A DNA stretch of 64,000 nt from Phoronis australis (GCA_002633005.1 NMRA01000937.1:29582-93581); one strand, 5' to 3'; shown: positions 25,901 through 39,051, counted from the first letter of the stretch. Program-made: numbers and translations. The notes: a model not told the origin generated them from the sequence alone.

Positions 25901-28900
25901 TTCCAACATTTTCCACTAGTCATCCAAAAATTAGCGGGTCTAGTTTTCTTCTTTTCATAAAGAACAATCATGAGGTTTGGCAGATATGAAGACAGACGTC
26001 AAATGACAAAGTGGGTACTGTACACTTGTTGGAATCTGCTCAAAGTGGTAGTGGTGATAAAAATACAAGGAGGCAATGTGGCCTAGTGGGCTCCACTGGG
26101 GCACACTGGGAGATCAATGACCTATTTCATATACATATTGTCGATATATGTTGTGTTTACAACTAATTTGGATAAACAATCATGAAGATAAGGAATTAGC
26201 CTGCAAGTTCCATTTTAAGCTTTTCAAACCATCTTCATTAGTACTTAATAAGAACTTCTAAATGATATTGCCTCGCAACGCCTGAGGGTAGACGGTTTTG
26301 ACTTTGGTACTTGCAGGACAAGTTTCAATGAGTTTTCTATTAAACAATTAATCATGCAAATTACTGCATATCTTCAAAAGTGATCTAACAAAAGTCCAAG
26401 TAAAACGTTACCACTGTCATCATACACTACTCACCAGCTGAAAGTTGTCTGTACTATGAGGCCTGTTCATGCACAGCTCACTGGGCTGTTCTGCTCTTGG
26501 AGTTTCCTCCCCTGAACTGCTGTGTCTTCTACAGTGAAGAAATAATCATTCAAATAATTCTGTGTGATCTAAGCATCTGACACCATTCGAATTTTAGAAA
26601 TTCTTGTTCAAGGCAAAAATGATAATTTTTGAGAAGAGACGTCTGTCACGTGATTGCAAATGATTGTATAACGCTTTAAGCCACGAATTGAGATTTCTCA
26701 GTCATCACGGATTTAGAAAATATACACAGATATGGGACAAGAATATATGGTTAAAAATACGCGAGAAGTGAAAGGACTTTGCAAAGGTGACCGTTTATGG
26801 GTTACGTGTACCACTACTTCACAAGAAAAAACGATTAAAAACATCGGCACAGTGCTTACTATGGAAACTCCCAGACATGGTTTTTGAGCATGTTTATTAA
26901 AGCTTTAACACAAAAACTTGGTGAATGCTGGTGAAAAGACTTTTTAACAATCAACGTTACTTTTCAAAAAACTACATTTTTTCCAAAAATGCATCTTAAT
27001 ATGTCCAAAAGAATGGTATAATGTTGTGAATGAAATGATTAGATTTATGTAGATCCCTAGTTTCAGAAAATACTTTTATCAGTTAACAGGCACTAGTTAC
27101 TTAGACATTTCAACAAGAAGACAACATTTTAGTCAACAGTACACATAACGTTAAACAAGACGTACCATTACCCTGCATCAACAGCACAAGTAAGTTTTCC
27201 CATTGTACTGGCAAGGCATAGTACTGCTAAAAATTTCTTCGTAACAAGCTTTGAAGTTTACTATGTGGCTCCTAACATGTTGTCACATGAAATGACTTTC
27301 AATTTCTCCTTTACCTGCGTGGTGATACTGCAGTGATATCTGAAGTGAGATCTACACCCAAGGCGAGAGCCAAGTAACTATCACCGTTAGACGACTCATC
27401 ACTACTAGACTCCTTGGAGTCTTGAGCTGTGGACCAATCCCTAAAACAGAATAAGTAACAGCAGGTGGTCAGGTACATGTTGTACCAGACGTGCGCAGGC
27501 CGCTCAGGTGGGCTCATTGCACTGATCACCTGTAACCATTGTAATGCATTATTAATATATAGTTAAAACCGTATTGAGAAGCTAGAAACCCGACTCAAGG
27601 GTCGAGCAGTGTGCCCCAGTGAGACTTGAACCCACAACTTTTAGTAGGCCACACTACCTCCTTCCCCTAAAGTAGAAAGAGCAATGGCTTAGAAGTAAAG
27701 GTAATCATGGAAAAAATTTTCAATTTGGTAAAAAATAATTGTTAAAATTGCGGATTTCTATTTTTCAGAGGCTTGCCACATTGTTGCAAATGCTCAAAAT
27801 TTTACCAAATGCTATTTGGTAATAACTATGCCATGCAAACCAAGTCAAAAGCAAAGTAAATTTTCCTGAAAAGTTACTTTTGTTAAGAAACTTGAAAAAA
27901 ATCACCTGTCCACCATATGGTGTCCCAAACTGAAGAATTTTTAAACCGTAACAATTTCACTTCTGGTACAAGAGTAAACCAGATAATGAAGATATAAGGG
28001 GTGCTCATTTTTCAAAATATTTCCACGGTAGTCCAATCAATGGAGTGAGTAAGTAAACTTTTCCTAGCCCTAGCTCGACAACTAAAACCACCTAGCAGTA
28101 CGACTGGAAACTACTTTCTTCCACCTTTATTTACCTGACTGGTTTTTGCCTTGGCCAGCTGTGGTGAAGGTTGACATCATTGGCAGACCAGACCGAAGGA
28201 ACAGCCAGCTGGGAACTCAACAATTTATTGGGCAAAACATAGTCATTCTCAGGACCTCTGGCAAATGATGGCGTTGACATGAGGGGATAGCTGGACCGGT
28301 GTTGCAATGGGACAGGCCAAGGGCCTAGAGAGGGCGTTGCTTGCTGGAGTGTATCCATATTTGGTTTTGATCGATTGGGCGGTGGGTTGGAGAAGACTTT
28401 GTTTGGCAGAGGAGGAGGAGGCAAGGAGATGCTAACCGTGGGCAGATAGACACCTTGATTGACAGGTTGACTGGCAGGATGGAGCACACCCACTGTCTTA
28501 GGTGTACATGATAATAGACTAATGACACTATTCACCTCATCTTCAGAAGCAAGGCACATATCTACAATGGCAAGGAACAAGATTAAAAAACATACTCACT
28601 AACAAATTCTATGAAAATCAAAAGGAGGAATAATTGATGATAAAATTTTAAATCCAGTTGCATAAAAATTGTTCAATAAATTAAAACAAGTTTTAAGGAG
28701 ACAATGAAAAGAAACCTAAGAGCAATGGATGATACACAAATTCCAAATTATAAAATTGGTTTTTACCAACAATGATCAGTCAGTTCTATGCAAGCCCATA
28801 ACCCATTTCTAAATTTGAAAAGGCAGAAGTCAAGACTAATTTATAGTCAGTAAGTAACTGCAGTGAGGTCTTAAAAGTGAGAGATCTTCAACAAAGTTTG

Positions 28901-31900
28901 GACCACTTTGAACCCAAAGTCCCTCACAGTAACACTAACACTTGTTTGTTAACACAGATAACAATGTTTCTGAACCAATCTTCTACACGAAACATTTCTG
29001 TGATGATTTTTGGCTCAACTGGCACAACTCTGATATTAGTCATTTTTTAAGACTACAAGGACACTTATTGGAATTAAGTATTAGTTTTTGGCCATGCTAG
29101 ACTCTAGCATCATTTTTGTTTTTTCCAATTACTGGCATATGGCGCAAGTTCAATGTATGGACTGATTATACAAAGTCCCGGCCCACAGTACTGACATGGG
29201 CTTTCTAGACTACATAATAAACCAAATTAAGAGTTTGGCAAACATTTTTACTGGCCGGCACCTGCTCCTCAGCTAACACACTATAACAAATATTCTCACC
29301 TTTTCGTTGTCCAGAACCACTCACACTCTTGTCCGTCTTCCTGCTCTGTTGTTTCCATTCGTTGCTCAGCAGACCTGCATTCAATACCATCTTGTGGTTA
29401 CTAGTAGTACCAGTACCATTACTCACTCCGTAGTTAAACCCACTGTACTGGCTGGTCGCGGGTGTCTGATTGTACGAGTTTGATTGTCTAGATGTAGCAC
29501 CGTGTGAGTTGTACTGAGCTAGGAAGTCTTGAATCTCTGTCTTACTGCAGAATCGCTGTAGCTTGGACGAGACGTCACTGAAAACCTGACACTGAGCTTG
29601 TACCAGCAAAGCAAGGCATTTGGCCATAATCTGGAAGTTAAAACAACTTTTTTGGACCATTCAATGCTGACAGTATTTTGTCAAAAGCAAACCGAAGAGG
29701 AGTATCCAAGTGAACAATAAATCTTCATAAGTTTATGTGAGAGTGAGTATGAAACAGTAGCACCAACGTGTATAGTTAATTGTCTAACTGAAAGGAAATC
29801 CCTGAGCCAACCTGCCATTGCTGTGTTTCCCCAAGAGTGCAGCCTCGTCCCCAAGCCTCAAGATGGCGCTGATCGGTTTAGCCATTTGAGGCTTGGTTAC
29901 GGGAAATGAAATGTGTCAAAATTCTGACACATTTTTACAGAAATTGTTGGAATACTAGTATCACGAGTAATATAATTTTGAAAATTTCTGCAGTTTTATA
30001 TAAAAAATGAAAACTAATGGCATATTGCAGCAAATGTCTGAATCATTGCAAAAATGACGTATTTTGAGTCAAAATTATTAATTTCTATGACACTATTAAT
30101 AAAAAAGAATTGAAAACAAGTATGCAAACAACCCTTATTTCAAACAATAACCGAAACAATGCCTTCTGCTTCATGAATAGCAACAACAACTTCTGTGGAA
30201 ATAATTAAAATCTGCCTTTGTTTTAATGACGTCAAGGCAGCAGCCAATCATTACGCAGAAGTTATTCCCATAACCAAGCCTCAAATGGCTAACCAATCAG
30301 CGCCATCTTGAGGCTTGGGGACTAGGCTGCTAAGAGTGCTGAACCAAAACACTCAGATTTTTAACACTCCATATATACAAGAGCAAGGTAGACATTGGTA
30401 TGCACACACTGAGTGCATCTCTCACAGTACAGATACAGATACAGGGGTTGATCATTATTTTAAACATTTCCACTAGAGGGAGCAATGGTAATGAACTTAA
30501 CATAGCCTAAAGGATGGCGCAAAGCATGTCAGCAATGCTCTTCTCAGTCCACAATAGGAGTACACCTGCCATCTTTCATAATGATTCCTCAAGCAGTTTG
30601 ACAGATAGGATTCATCTGGTGATGAAGAACCGATATCAAAATAACAGAAAGGCCAATATTGGACACCGCAAAGGTCAAACCTGTCTCAAAAGGGGCAACT
30701 ATTGTTGTGGAGGGTCGTCTCCATGACAGTCACTTATTTGTCAAGTTTCATGAACATCCATCCATTGGCAGATATGATGACAAATGCAATGAAACCAAAA
30801 TTGATTTGGCCCAGAATCCAAGTCAATTGTACTTTCCTCAATAGGAACACATACCAAATTTCACCAAAATCTACAAAGGAACTTGGTAGATATTGAGCCC
30901 AAGGCAAAAATAAAATTGCCACTAGGGGGAGCGACAGTACTCAGACCTATCCAAAATTTATTGTTAGCAGTGCTCTGCTCAGTAGGAACACATTATACCA
31001 ATTATCAAAATATTCATTTTGAACAATTTGGCTCACTGAAACTGTGGGAAAAGCCAATAAGACTTAAAAATAATACAAATGACCAATAGGTGATATGTAT
31101 ACAATATGTCGAATCTGTCAAAAATGGGAAGAAGTCATTAACTCCTCAATAGAAACCTAGCTGTTACAATTCAAGAAAATACGTCAACGAACTGCAGAGA
31201 TACAGAGGAAAGTTTCAAACAATAAAAATTGCCATTGGAGCCACAGCGGTAATCAGAACTGTCTGAAAGTCATCATCTCTTGTCACATTCCAAGGAATAC
31301 AGTTGGCAAATTACACAAAGATCCTACAAGGGGTTAAAGAGAGATGGTCAGGAATGCAACAAAAACAAAACAGCCGCCCAAAAATTAATATCAGTCGTAC
31401 TCCTCTCAGTGGGAACACTTCTGAAAACATTCATGATTCTTTGAGGAATTTGCACGAACACCAAAAACAGACACAAAAACAGTGAAAATGACCATTAGGC
31501 AGTGCAAAATACATCATGTCTATTTGAAAAAGGAATGCACTGCTATCCCTTAATAGATTGCTAAATTTCGCGAAAATTTGTCAAGATGTTTAGGAGATAT
31601 GGCCACCACACCGGACAGACGCCGGACAGGCATCGTACACATGGACGGACGACCAGACGCCCAACACAGATGACAGCAATATGCAAGGGTACGTATATAA
31701 ATATGTGGGTACATGAAAAGCCAGCAACCTATGCAAAATACTAACTACAACCACAAACAATCAAGACCTCAAACTGGCCAACTGAGAGGCAAAGCATCAC
31801 TATCACACTTTCCAAAAGCAAGTTCCAAGGGGACAATCCTAAACCAACAAGACTTATGAGAGACGTGTTCCTGTGGTCCTTCAGTTAGCGTTAGATGTTG

Positions 31901-33112
31901 CTAAACTTGGTGCCTGGGTACTTTTCATTTCAAGTTCCTATGTCATTGCTGCAGTACACCCACAGTGTACCTTACAAGTTCACATCTTATCCACAGTCCT
32001 TGGGGCCTCAGGCTGTCTGGAACTTTAAATACAGGAAACTGAATGAATATGCCCAGATGTGGAAATATTTGACTTGGAGCTTATCTTTGTAACAGTGGAG
32101 TGATTGTAAACAACCAAGAGTAGCAAGCAAATACTGAGAAGAGAGGAAGAGCTGAGAATATTGCAGCATGAAATGAGAAATAGGATTTACTTGTGCAATA
32201 ACATAACGTAGATTGGCAATTTACGTTGGTAAATAACACAAAAAATCAAAGGAAAATGCTATGATTGAAGCTGAGAAAGTGCTATGATAAATAACGCTTG
32301 GGAAAACGAATTCAATAAATGAAACATTCGTTTTTCAATCCCTATTAAAACCTGCAATAAAACCGCTAATATGTAGGCGCATGAAAATGATAGCAGCGCT
32401 GCTAATAGAGTAACGTTTGCACTAAATGAAATCACCAAATTGTATAGGGAATGCTAAAGGTCTCTGTACTGAGGACGCTAATGAGAGGTGATTTACTAGC
32501 TCTAGTGTGTGTGTACAACTAAACAGTGCTTCAGCAACATTCAAGGCATCTTTAGACAAGCATTGAGAGTATCCATTTCAGTACAAACAGTAGTTCCGTC
32601 ATTAACTTCAAATTTATATGAACTGTTTGGCTAAAAGACTAAACAGTAATTTTTCCTAATCAAGAAACTAGATTAGTTCAGTGTCTTAGGCTTTGATACA
32701 CAATAACATTTACCTGTAAATTTGCCTCTGATTTGTCATTCTTATTTGATGTTTCCAAGACAACCAGCAGTTCCTGAAGTAAGCATTGTGACAATTCTTT
32801 GCTATTCTGCACAGCAGCCAGTGTACACAAGTTCACCTCCCTTGTCACGCTGTTCACCTGTGCGGCCAAATCCAGGTACGGTGTTCCTTTGAAGGTCTCC
32901 ACAAAGCGTTCCCCAACATGGGTGCCAGCCCCAGAAAGGTGAGCCAGGACCTCATAGTACACATTCAGCTTGGAAGCGGCATCTTGTACCTCTGCCTGGA
33001 ACGAAGGTAGTTCCGAGTGGAACAATGACCTGCCCTCCATACTCACTGGCACCCCAGGTCTGCTCTGTTTACTGGAGCCCCCATTGTGTAACTGTTTCCT
33101 AAGGTGGTCCAT
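22934..33112 (-). CDS. GARRE1: GARRE1/KIAA0355-like Rac effector, compact form
   Basis: Exons on the minus strand are 33130-32714, 29630-29300, 28561-28135, 27440-27315, 26528-26435, 25645-25477 and 23073-22934. All have GT-AG borders and matching phases. Translation from the ATG at 33112 (A at -3, G at +4) gives 561 residues. The first exon begins at an acceptor at 33130, so an upstream non-coding exon, or further coding exons, may exist. Exons 1-2 form a helical domain resembling the N-terminal DUF4745 of human GARRE1. Exon 3 has EDEVNSVISLLS and a proline-rich SLPPPPLP. Exons 4-6 keep SSSDESSNGDS, RRHSSSGEE and NTWPPKQPW, matching the human C-terminal half in order. Human GARRE1 binds active Rac1/RhoG and is about 1070 residues, so the middle region is missing here. 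The assignment rests on short motifs plus order. Confidence 0.82.
25157..25221. repeat. Short tandem repeat (TATAAACACA-type) in GARRE1 intron
   Basis: Four imperfect copies of CTATAAACACACAGT follow one another. This is a simple minisatellite close to the 3' part of the GARRE1 gene, with no visible function. Confidence 0.6.
27740..27965. repeat. Dispersed repeat family A, copy 1
   Basis: It contains CACATTGTTGCAAATGCTC, AAAATTTTACCAAATGC, TTACTTTTGTTAAGAAA and ACCTGTCCACCATATGG. The same modules in the same order and spacing occur at 38641-38825 and 58245-58410. It is diverged and non-coding, and lies between two GARRE1 exons. Confidence 0.75.
29840..30329. mobile_element. MITE with long TIRs, each containing its own hairpin
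   Basis: The element is 490 bp. It starts CAGCCTCGTCCCCAAGCC, and the reverse complement of its end starts CAGCCTAGTCCCCAAGCC. The terminal inverted repeats run for about 65 bp with few mismatches. Each TIR also contains CCAAGCCTCAA and its mirror TTGAGGCTTGG about 25 bases apart, so each end can fold separately. The flanks CCAAGAGTG (29831-29839) and CTAAGAGTG (30330-30338) look like a target-site duplication of 8-9 bp with one change. CAG...CTG ends and an 8-bp duplication would fit a hAT-like family (inference). There is no coding capacity. It lies in a GARRE1 intron. Confidence 0.8.
30433..31650. repeat. Complex repeat cluster with diverged tandem modules
   Basis: Modules such as CCACTAGAGGGAGC (30470-30483) and CCACTAGGGGGAGC (30919-30932), followed by GCAATGCTCTTCTCAGT or GCAGTGCTCTGCTCAGT, recur in diverged form. 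The cluster ends in AGGAGATATGG and CGGACAGACGCCGGACAGG, a style common in dispersed repeats of marine invertebrates. The first module has a second copy at 61199-61320. Its frames are short and not credible genes. Confidence 0.6.
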
Positions 33113-33880
33113 TCTCAGCCACAGTTGCAGCTAAACAAAGCAGTCAAAACAGCCCAAGGGCTTTATTGCTGATCAAAGCACAGTCCTGCATAATGAAACA
33201 TCACTTGCCAAGCGGTGAGCTGTGAAATGGGCACTGTGTAATGTTGTAATTAATAAGCTGGGGGTGTGTTTCCTGCAAGGTAAATAAAAGTAACAATAAG
33301 GCACTTAGTTAAAATCTTTTAATAAAAGAGAATTGTGAAGTTGAGTAAAGGAATTGTCAGTATAACAAGTCCTTGTTAGCCCAAGGCTGCAAGGTCTTTG
33401 CTTCCTTTCACATATTGACTTTACGTGTACCTCCCCTTGGATGTACTTTTTTATTATCTTGGAGAGAGCCAGACATTTATTAGCGTATTTGATAAATGTA
33501 GTATCAGATTGTCTACATTTTTTCAATATAAACATTCGTTCTGGTAACACTGTGATGAATTCTGGTCTGTTTTCTTGGGCCCCCGAGAAGTTGCAATGGA
33601 TCTCAAGAATTTTGAAAGAGGAGTCCATGCCACCCCAGTAGAGCAAACACTTAATTACTGATCCATATCATAAATCAGTCACGCTATAATGCTAGCAATT
33701 ACAGTTTTTTGCTCAACTTATCAAACAGGCCAGTCATACTCAACTCAGCACTAATACCCTCCATTCCAATCAATGAATATCATAACACAGGACATAATAG
33801 CATAATGCATGTTTAGTGCCTAATGGGAACACTGACCCCTCAGCTCAGCCTGTTAGCTAACAGCACTGAGAGACATCACT

Positions 33881-34720
33881 TGCCACAAACAATTCTTAGG
33901 GCCTGGTGAATGAAAGCAAAATGTGAATCCTAAGAAATGTACCAGCCATGCACAAGGGATATATTAAGTCCCATTTAGACATCAACTTTTGGCCCAGGGT
34001 TGCCACAAACAATCCTTGGGGCCTGGTGAATGAAAGCAAAATGTGAATCCTAAGAAATGTACCAGCCATGCACAAGGGATATATTAAGTCCCATTTAGAC
34101 ATCAACTTTTGGCCCAGGGTTGCCACAAACAATCCTTGGGGCCTGGTGAATGAAAGCAAAATGTGAATCCTAAGAAATGTACCAGCCATGCACAAGGGAT
34201 ATATTAAGTCCCATTTAGACATCAACTTTTGGCCCAGGGTTGCCACAAACAATCCTTGGGGCCTGGTGAATGAAAGCAAAATGTGAATCCTAAGAAATGT
34301 ACCAGCCATGCACAAGGGATATATTAAGTCCCATTTAGACATCAACTTTTGGCCCAGGGTTGCCACAAACAATCCTTGGGGCCTGGTGAATGAAAGCAAA
34401 ATGTGAATCCTAAGAAATGTACCAGCCATGCACAAGGGATATATTAAGTCCCATTTAGACATCAACTTTTGGCCCAGGGTTGCCACAAACAATCCTTGGG
34501 GCCTGGTGAATGAAAGCAAAATGTGAATCCTAAGAAATGTACCAGCCATGCACAAGGGATATATTAAGTCCCATTTAGACATCAACTTTTGGCCCAGGGT
34601 TGCCACAAACAATCCTTGGGGCCTGGTGAATGAAAGCAAAATGTGAATCCTAAGAAATGTACCAGCCATGCACAAGGGATATATATTAAGACCCATTCAG
34701 ACATCAACTTTTGGCCCAGC
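33881..34720. repeat. 120-bp tandem repeat, almost 7 near-identical copies
   Basis: The 120-base period (40 codons) is exact from 33901 to about 34680. The first copy differs slightly at its start (AACAATTCTTAGGG versus AACAATCCTTGGGG), and the last has a 2-base insertion and a diverged end. High identity between copies indicates recent amplification or homogenisation. The open frame across it on the minus strand is a consequence of the period being a multiple of three, not a gene. Confidence 0.95.
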
Positions 34721-35850
34721 GCAACAGAGCACACAACTCACTAACTGTGGCAGACGGAAATTGTAGGCTGGAGAATGGATCACACATGCGCAGGCTTACA
34801 AATGACGGGAGTTGAAGAGACAGAGAACCTGTATTTAGGTCATTACACAAGCGCAGTAGAGATGATCTTTTCCGCCTTGCCCCAGTTTCGCGTTTAGACA
34901 CATAATTGACACGGAGCAAGATGTCCTAGCGCGAATTGCTCTACCTCACAAACGGGTGGCAAAAGTTGTCACCGCGGTGTCAATTTGCTCCAGTTCAGTC
35001 CCGTTTACACACATACTTGCACTGGAACAACTCGTTTCGTGTCAGCATATCAGTGTCAACTTTTGTAGTGTAAACGGCACTTTAGATGATGGTGTCCAGG
35101 GTGGGGGGGGGGCTTAGAGATGGCAGTGTTCTGAAGACATTAACATATTGCCCACAGGGCCCTTTACTACTGTTTTTCTGAGACACGCTGAAAGCTTTCC
35201 AGCAACATGCAAACATTATGTAGACTTTGCAGCAACAAGATTTCTAAATGTTGGAAAGTAAATGGCTGAGATCAAAACATGTATTTTGACAGAAAACTTG
35301 GATTTAATACTGGTATTATTATTATTACACTGTGACAGATACGGGTACAGAGAAATGTGACAATTTCTCTTTATTATGGTTAAATTGAAAAAATGATGTT
35401 TGATAACTGGGTTTTTGGTCTCAATAGCCTGATTGTACCTCATAGAATATAGAGATGGAATTTTTCTCAAGTTTCGTGCAAAATTTGTCACATATGGCAG
35501 CTAATACTTGCCCCACACCAAACATGGAAAAATAATCATATTAAGGAAAACACAATCACATGACAAACAATATGGTAAGGTGTTATTTTTGTGCGTACAG
35601 TAGCTTTTTGTTATCGTCAAGCATTTGAAAATTATATGATTTCATGGACTGACAAGTTAAATGTCAAAAGTGTGACACTTGGTAGAGAAGGTGTTCAGTT
35701 ACATTGAGTGATGTAAAATGGGGTGCACGAGAAATGTGTAATTCTCCAATGTACACTACATGGCGCTGTGGTAGCAATAGTCCCATGCGACCTTCACACT
35801 TGCTGTGTGCACGGTGAAAACATTGAAAGTTGCTGCAGTGTTCTTATGAA

Positions 35851-35991
35851 ATGCCAGGTGAATTGTGCTGTGTGCCACTTTGCAACAATCGAGGTCACAG
35901 GTTCCCCACAGACAAAAAATTACACAAGAAATGAGTTGTGGCAAACAAACGCGAACTCAAATGGAAGCCATCAAAATCAGCTTTATATTGA
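35851..35991 (+). pseudogene. THAP zinc-finger fragment with in-frame stop
   Basis: Reading from the ATG at 35851 gives the start of a THAP domain: ELCCVPLCNNRGHRFPTDKK, with the first Cys pair (C-x3-C) and the RFPTD motif. A stop (TGA) stands at codon 28, where THAP domains have their invariant tryptophan. The same frame then continues VVANKRELKWKPSKSALY before a second stop. The C-terminal Cys-x2-His pair is absent. THAP domains occur in host DNA-binding proteins and in P-element-like transposases. The isolated, broken state suggests a transposon relic. Confidence 0.65.
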
Positions 35992-37403
35992 TAATAGGGC
36001 CTTAATTTGTCTTCCGTGACCTCCGAAATTGTCAAATGTGAGGTTTAGACTTGTCAAAGTTTCATACGTTGTAAAAACTTTCCTTAGTAAAAATGATGGT
36101 TTGTGCGTTTATTTGTTAATAACAGCTATCAGACACTATTTTGGCATTAGCATGAGTACACAAATGTTGCTCAACAGCGGAGCTCTTACTATAGGCGTGC
36201 ACTCGAGTTTCACTTTAGGCAGATGCTTGGTCTTACCTTAGACAAGTGTGTACTCTACTGAACAGGCTTCTGTGCTACAAGAGGAGAGGCCCTCACTGAT
36301 AATTAAGACTGTCAGAAAATGATAAATGAATGATCTTATCTCTACTATTGCACTTCAACCAAGACAGGTCCAAGTATTATCAGGGAAATAAATGGATACA
36401 TGGCAGCTTTCAAAACTTCTACTCTAATGGCCAACAAAAAATCTAGAGTAGCTGATATTTTCTAAAAAAATTGACATCTGACTTTCAACAAGTGTTGTCA
36501 CGCAGTTTTCGTCATCGTCCGTGTCATTCCATACAAGTACATTGTTATGTACACTAACAAGGAATAAACAGCCATTTTTCTTTTTTAGTAATCACGGTTT
36601 CGTTAGCTTGTAAACCATTAGCTCTTGATTTTACTTATAATGGAACAACAATTAGTCAGCAAATAAAGCCAGGCATTTAAGAAACATATTGACCCAAACT
36701 GGTGTCATGGAAACATGAAAGCTTGCACACTCAGGTGTTTGCTAAGGATTCAGCAAGTACTACTATATTTCCATTCCAACTTTCAACACCATATCATGGA
36801 TGGTGGCATATTTGCATATGGTTGCAATCAGTTGTATACCACTTTTTCCATACGGTCAAAGTTCAGTACCACCTATTTCAGACAAGAAGTTGTCATAATG
36901 ACATTTTTAACTAGTCACTAAGCGTTGTTGGATGCAATTAACAGCTAAAATGGTGTGACATTAAGTTGAAGGTTATGATGGCAATTTTTTAATGTTTTAA
37001 TCCAATTAAGCACAATTTTACAGATTTTTCAATCTAGATACATTTAGTAGGTTTTTAAACTTCGTAGTTGTAGACAACTCTAAGTAACTGCTGACACAAG
37101 CCACTGTCCAGAGTGGTTAACAGAGAAATTAGAGAACCCATTGACCGCAATGACCAGTCAGCTGCACAGGTCACCAACCAAGAACTGAACAGAACAATTA
37201 TCAAAGAAAGGTGCAGAGTACAATCACATATGGACACAAACAGTATTGGCATAGCTGGCAACATTGGTTTGTGAGATAATAGCATGCCTGCCTATCTCAG
37301 CCTGACAGGATACTCTATGTGTACATAGAAGACATCTATCCCTGCAGGATATTTAACAGGAAGCGTGTTAATTGACCCAGCTTTCTCTTTCACAGTCTCT
37401 AGA

Positions 37404-37880
37404 CCCTTTCATACTGACTTAACTCCGGTCTGATTGGAACGTCGACGTAAACTGCGAAGTTTACTGAAACGTTCATACCGACTTCGCTAGTAACAGACAT
37501 CAAAGTAAACGGTAGATGATGCTGTTGTCATTGTGCAAACTAAGACTTTTATATTGTGACAATTTGGGAACATTGGCATGTTCTAATTGACATAAAATTT
37601 ATTTCTAATTCGATTGGTGATTATTGGAGCAAAATACAAGCAACTATTAGCCAAAACACTGCCATTCAATTGTTGATGATAACAGTGGCCACTGGCAATA
37701 ACTGATGGATCCAAAGTTGACTGTTCACAGAGCACCGCAGCGTCGACACTCCGCTGTTTAAGTCCACCTGTTTATTGTGAAGTTAACAGTCACTGTTAAC
37801 TTCGATCCAGGACCGAAGTTAAGCATTCATACTGACCGCAACTCATCAAAACATCGCACGTCGACGTTAGTATGAAAGGG
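37404..37880. mobile_element. Candidate MITE with CCCTTTCATACT inverted ends
   Basis: The left end CCCTTTCATACTGAC and the reverse complement of the right end (CCCTTTCATACTAACGTCG) match over 13-15 bases. The interior is rich in CGTCGACG-like and GAAGTTAAC motifs, and has no protein-coding potential. The length is 477 bp. Target-site duplication is not clear. Confidence 0.6.
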
Positions 37881-38640
37881 CCTAAAACAGGATTTTTTGT
37901 ACATCTACATGTAATCCATTAATAGTAATTGTCAAAATAAACGTCATCTTAAACTGGTTTCAACATCTATTTTAACTCAATCTCAATGTTCAGTCACACA
38001 TATGTTTATACACGCAAATTCAGACATTGCCACTTACTCACATACAGCCCCACCCATACATATAGAGCAGGACCTAAATAGGCTCATTTTCAGTGGTAAA
38101 TAGACCAATTAACATCATGAAGGTCAGCCCACATAAGTCATTAACCTATGCATTTATCTCCCTACCAGTGTACTGTGTTACACTGACCTAGCAATATCCA
38201 CAAAGTAATCCCTTTCCCTGAAACAAAGCAGCATCACATTTTCACTGTATTCTATCATTTCCGGATTCAGGTGACCAGTGAGCCTGAAAAGATTTAGAAG
38301 ATAACTGGTAACCATTTTGTGAACAAATTAAATACCGTAACTCAAAATTCGTGATTTCTTGAAAGTAGAAGTAGACATTTGGGTGTGCCACGTTTGTTGA
38401 GAATCATTTAACAATTTGATTGTAGGCTTTGCTTTGGGAAAGTTTTGTATTCAATTCCAAGGAAAACCAGGACTACCATTTTCTCATACTCAGAATCCAC
38501 TATTGTGTAAAAAACTATGCCAACTGCAAAAACTGTTAGTTGAAACTTGATAATCTTATGGCACTCACAAAAACAAGAAACCATGACAACATCAATGAGG
38601 AAATAAGTTAAAAATTCCTCAATTCGAGACAAAAACAATT

Positions 38641-38825
38641 GCTAAAAAATTGTTGTAAATGCTCAAAATTTTACCAAATTTTGTTCGGTAATAACTAGGC
38701 CATACACACCATGCCAAAGGTTACTTTTGAAGAGTTACTTTTGTTAAGAAATTTGACAAAAATGAACTTCCACCTGTCTCCCATATTGTCCCCAAACTAA
38801 ATAATTTTTACTGTAACCATCTCTA
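38641..38825. repeat. Dispersed repeat family A, copy 2
   Basis: It has the modules TTGTTGTAAATGCTC, AAAATTTTACCAAAT, TTACTTTTGTTAAGAAATTT and CACCTGTCTCCCATATTG in the same order as the copies near 27.8 kb and 58.3 kb. It is non-coding, in the region between GARRE1 and GPI. Confidence 0.75.
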
Positions 38826-39051
38826 TAGCTGCCACTAATAGTCTGCCTTCAGAGTATTTCAGATGTCAACCATTAATTAACGAAATGAAAGATATGTACT
38901 GTAGGGGGCAAATGTTAGTTTTTTAAGGCTATTGATCAAAGCTTATCCCAACAAAAACAACTTCTAAATTGTATTCCTGCTAACACTTGTGGTTCTTGAC
39001 CTACCAAACTTTTATACTCTTCAATCAACTTCAATTATGTGATAAATCTTT

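Noticed and set aside
28325-28528. Second ORF inside GARRE1 exon 3
   Set aside because: It is an alternative frame of a verified exon. The 28135-28561 frame matches the family and fits the splice phases.
33896-34696. 266-residue minus-strand ORF with a perfect 40-residue repeat
   Set aside because: It is the translation of a 120-bp satellite. The period is a multiple of three, and no signal peptide logic, domain or splice context supports a gene.
35723-36019. 98-residue cysteine-rich ORF
   Set aside because: It overlaps the THAP relic in a different frame. The THAP reading explains the cysteines, and this frame has no recognisable domain.
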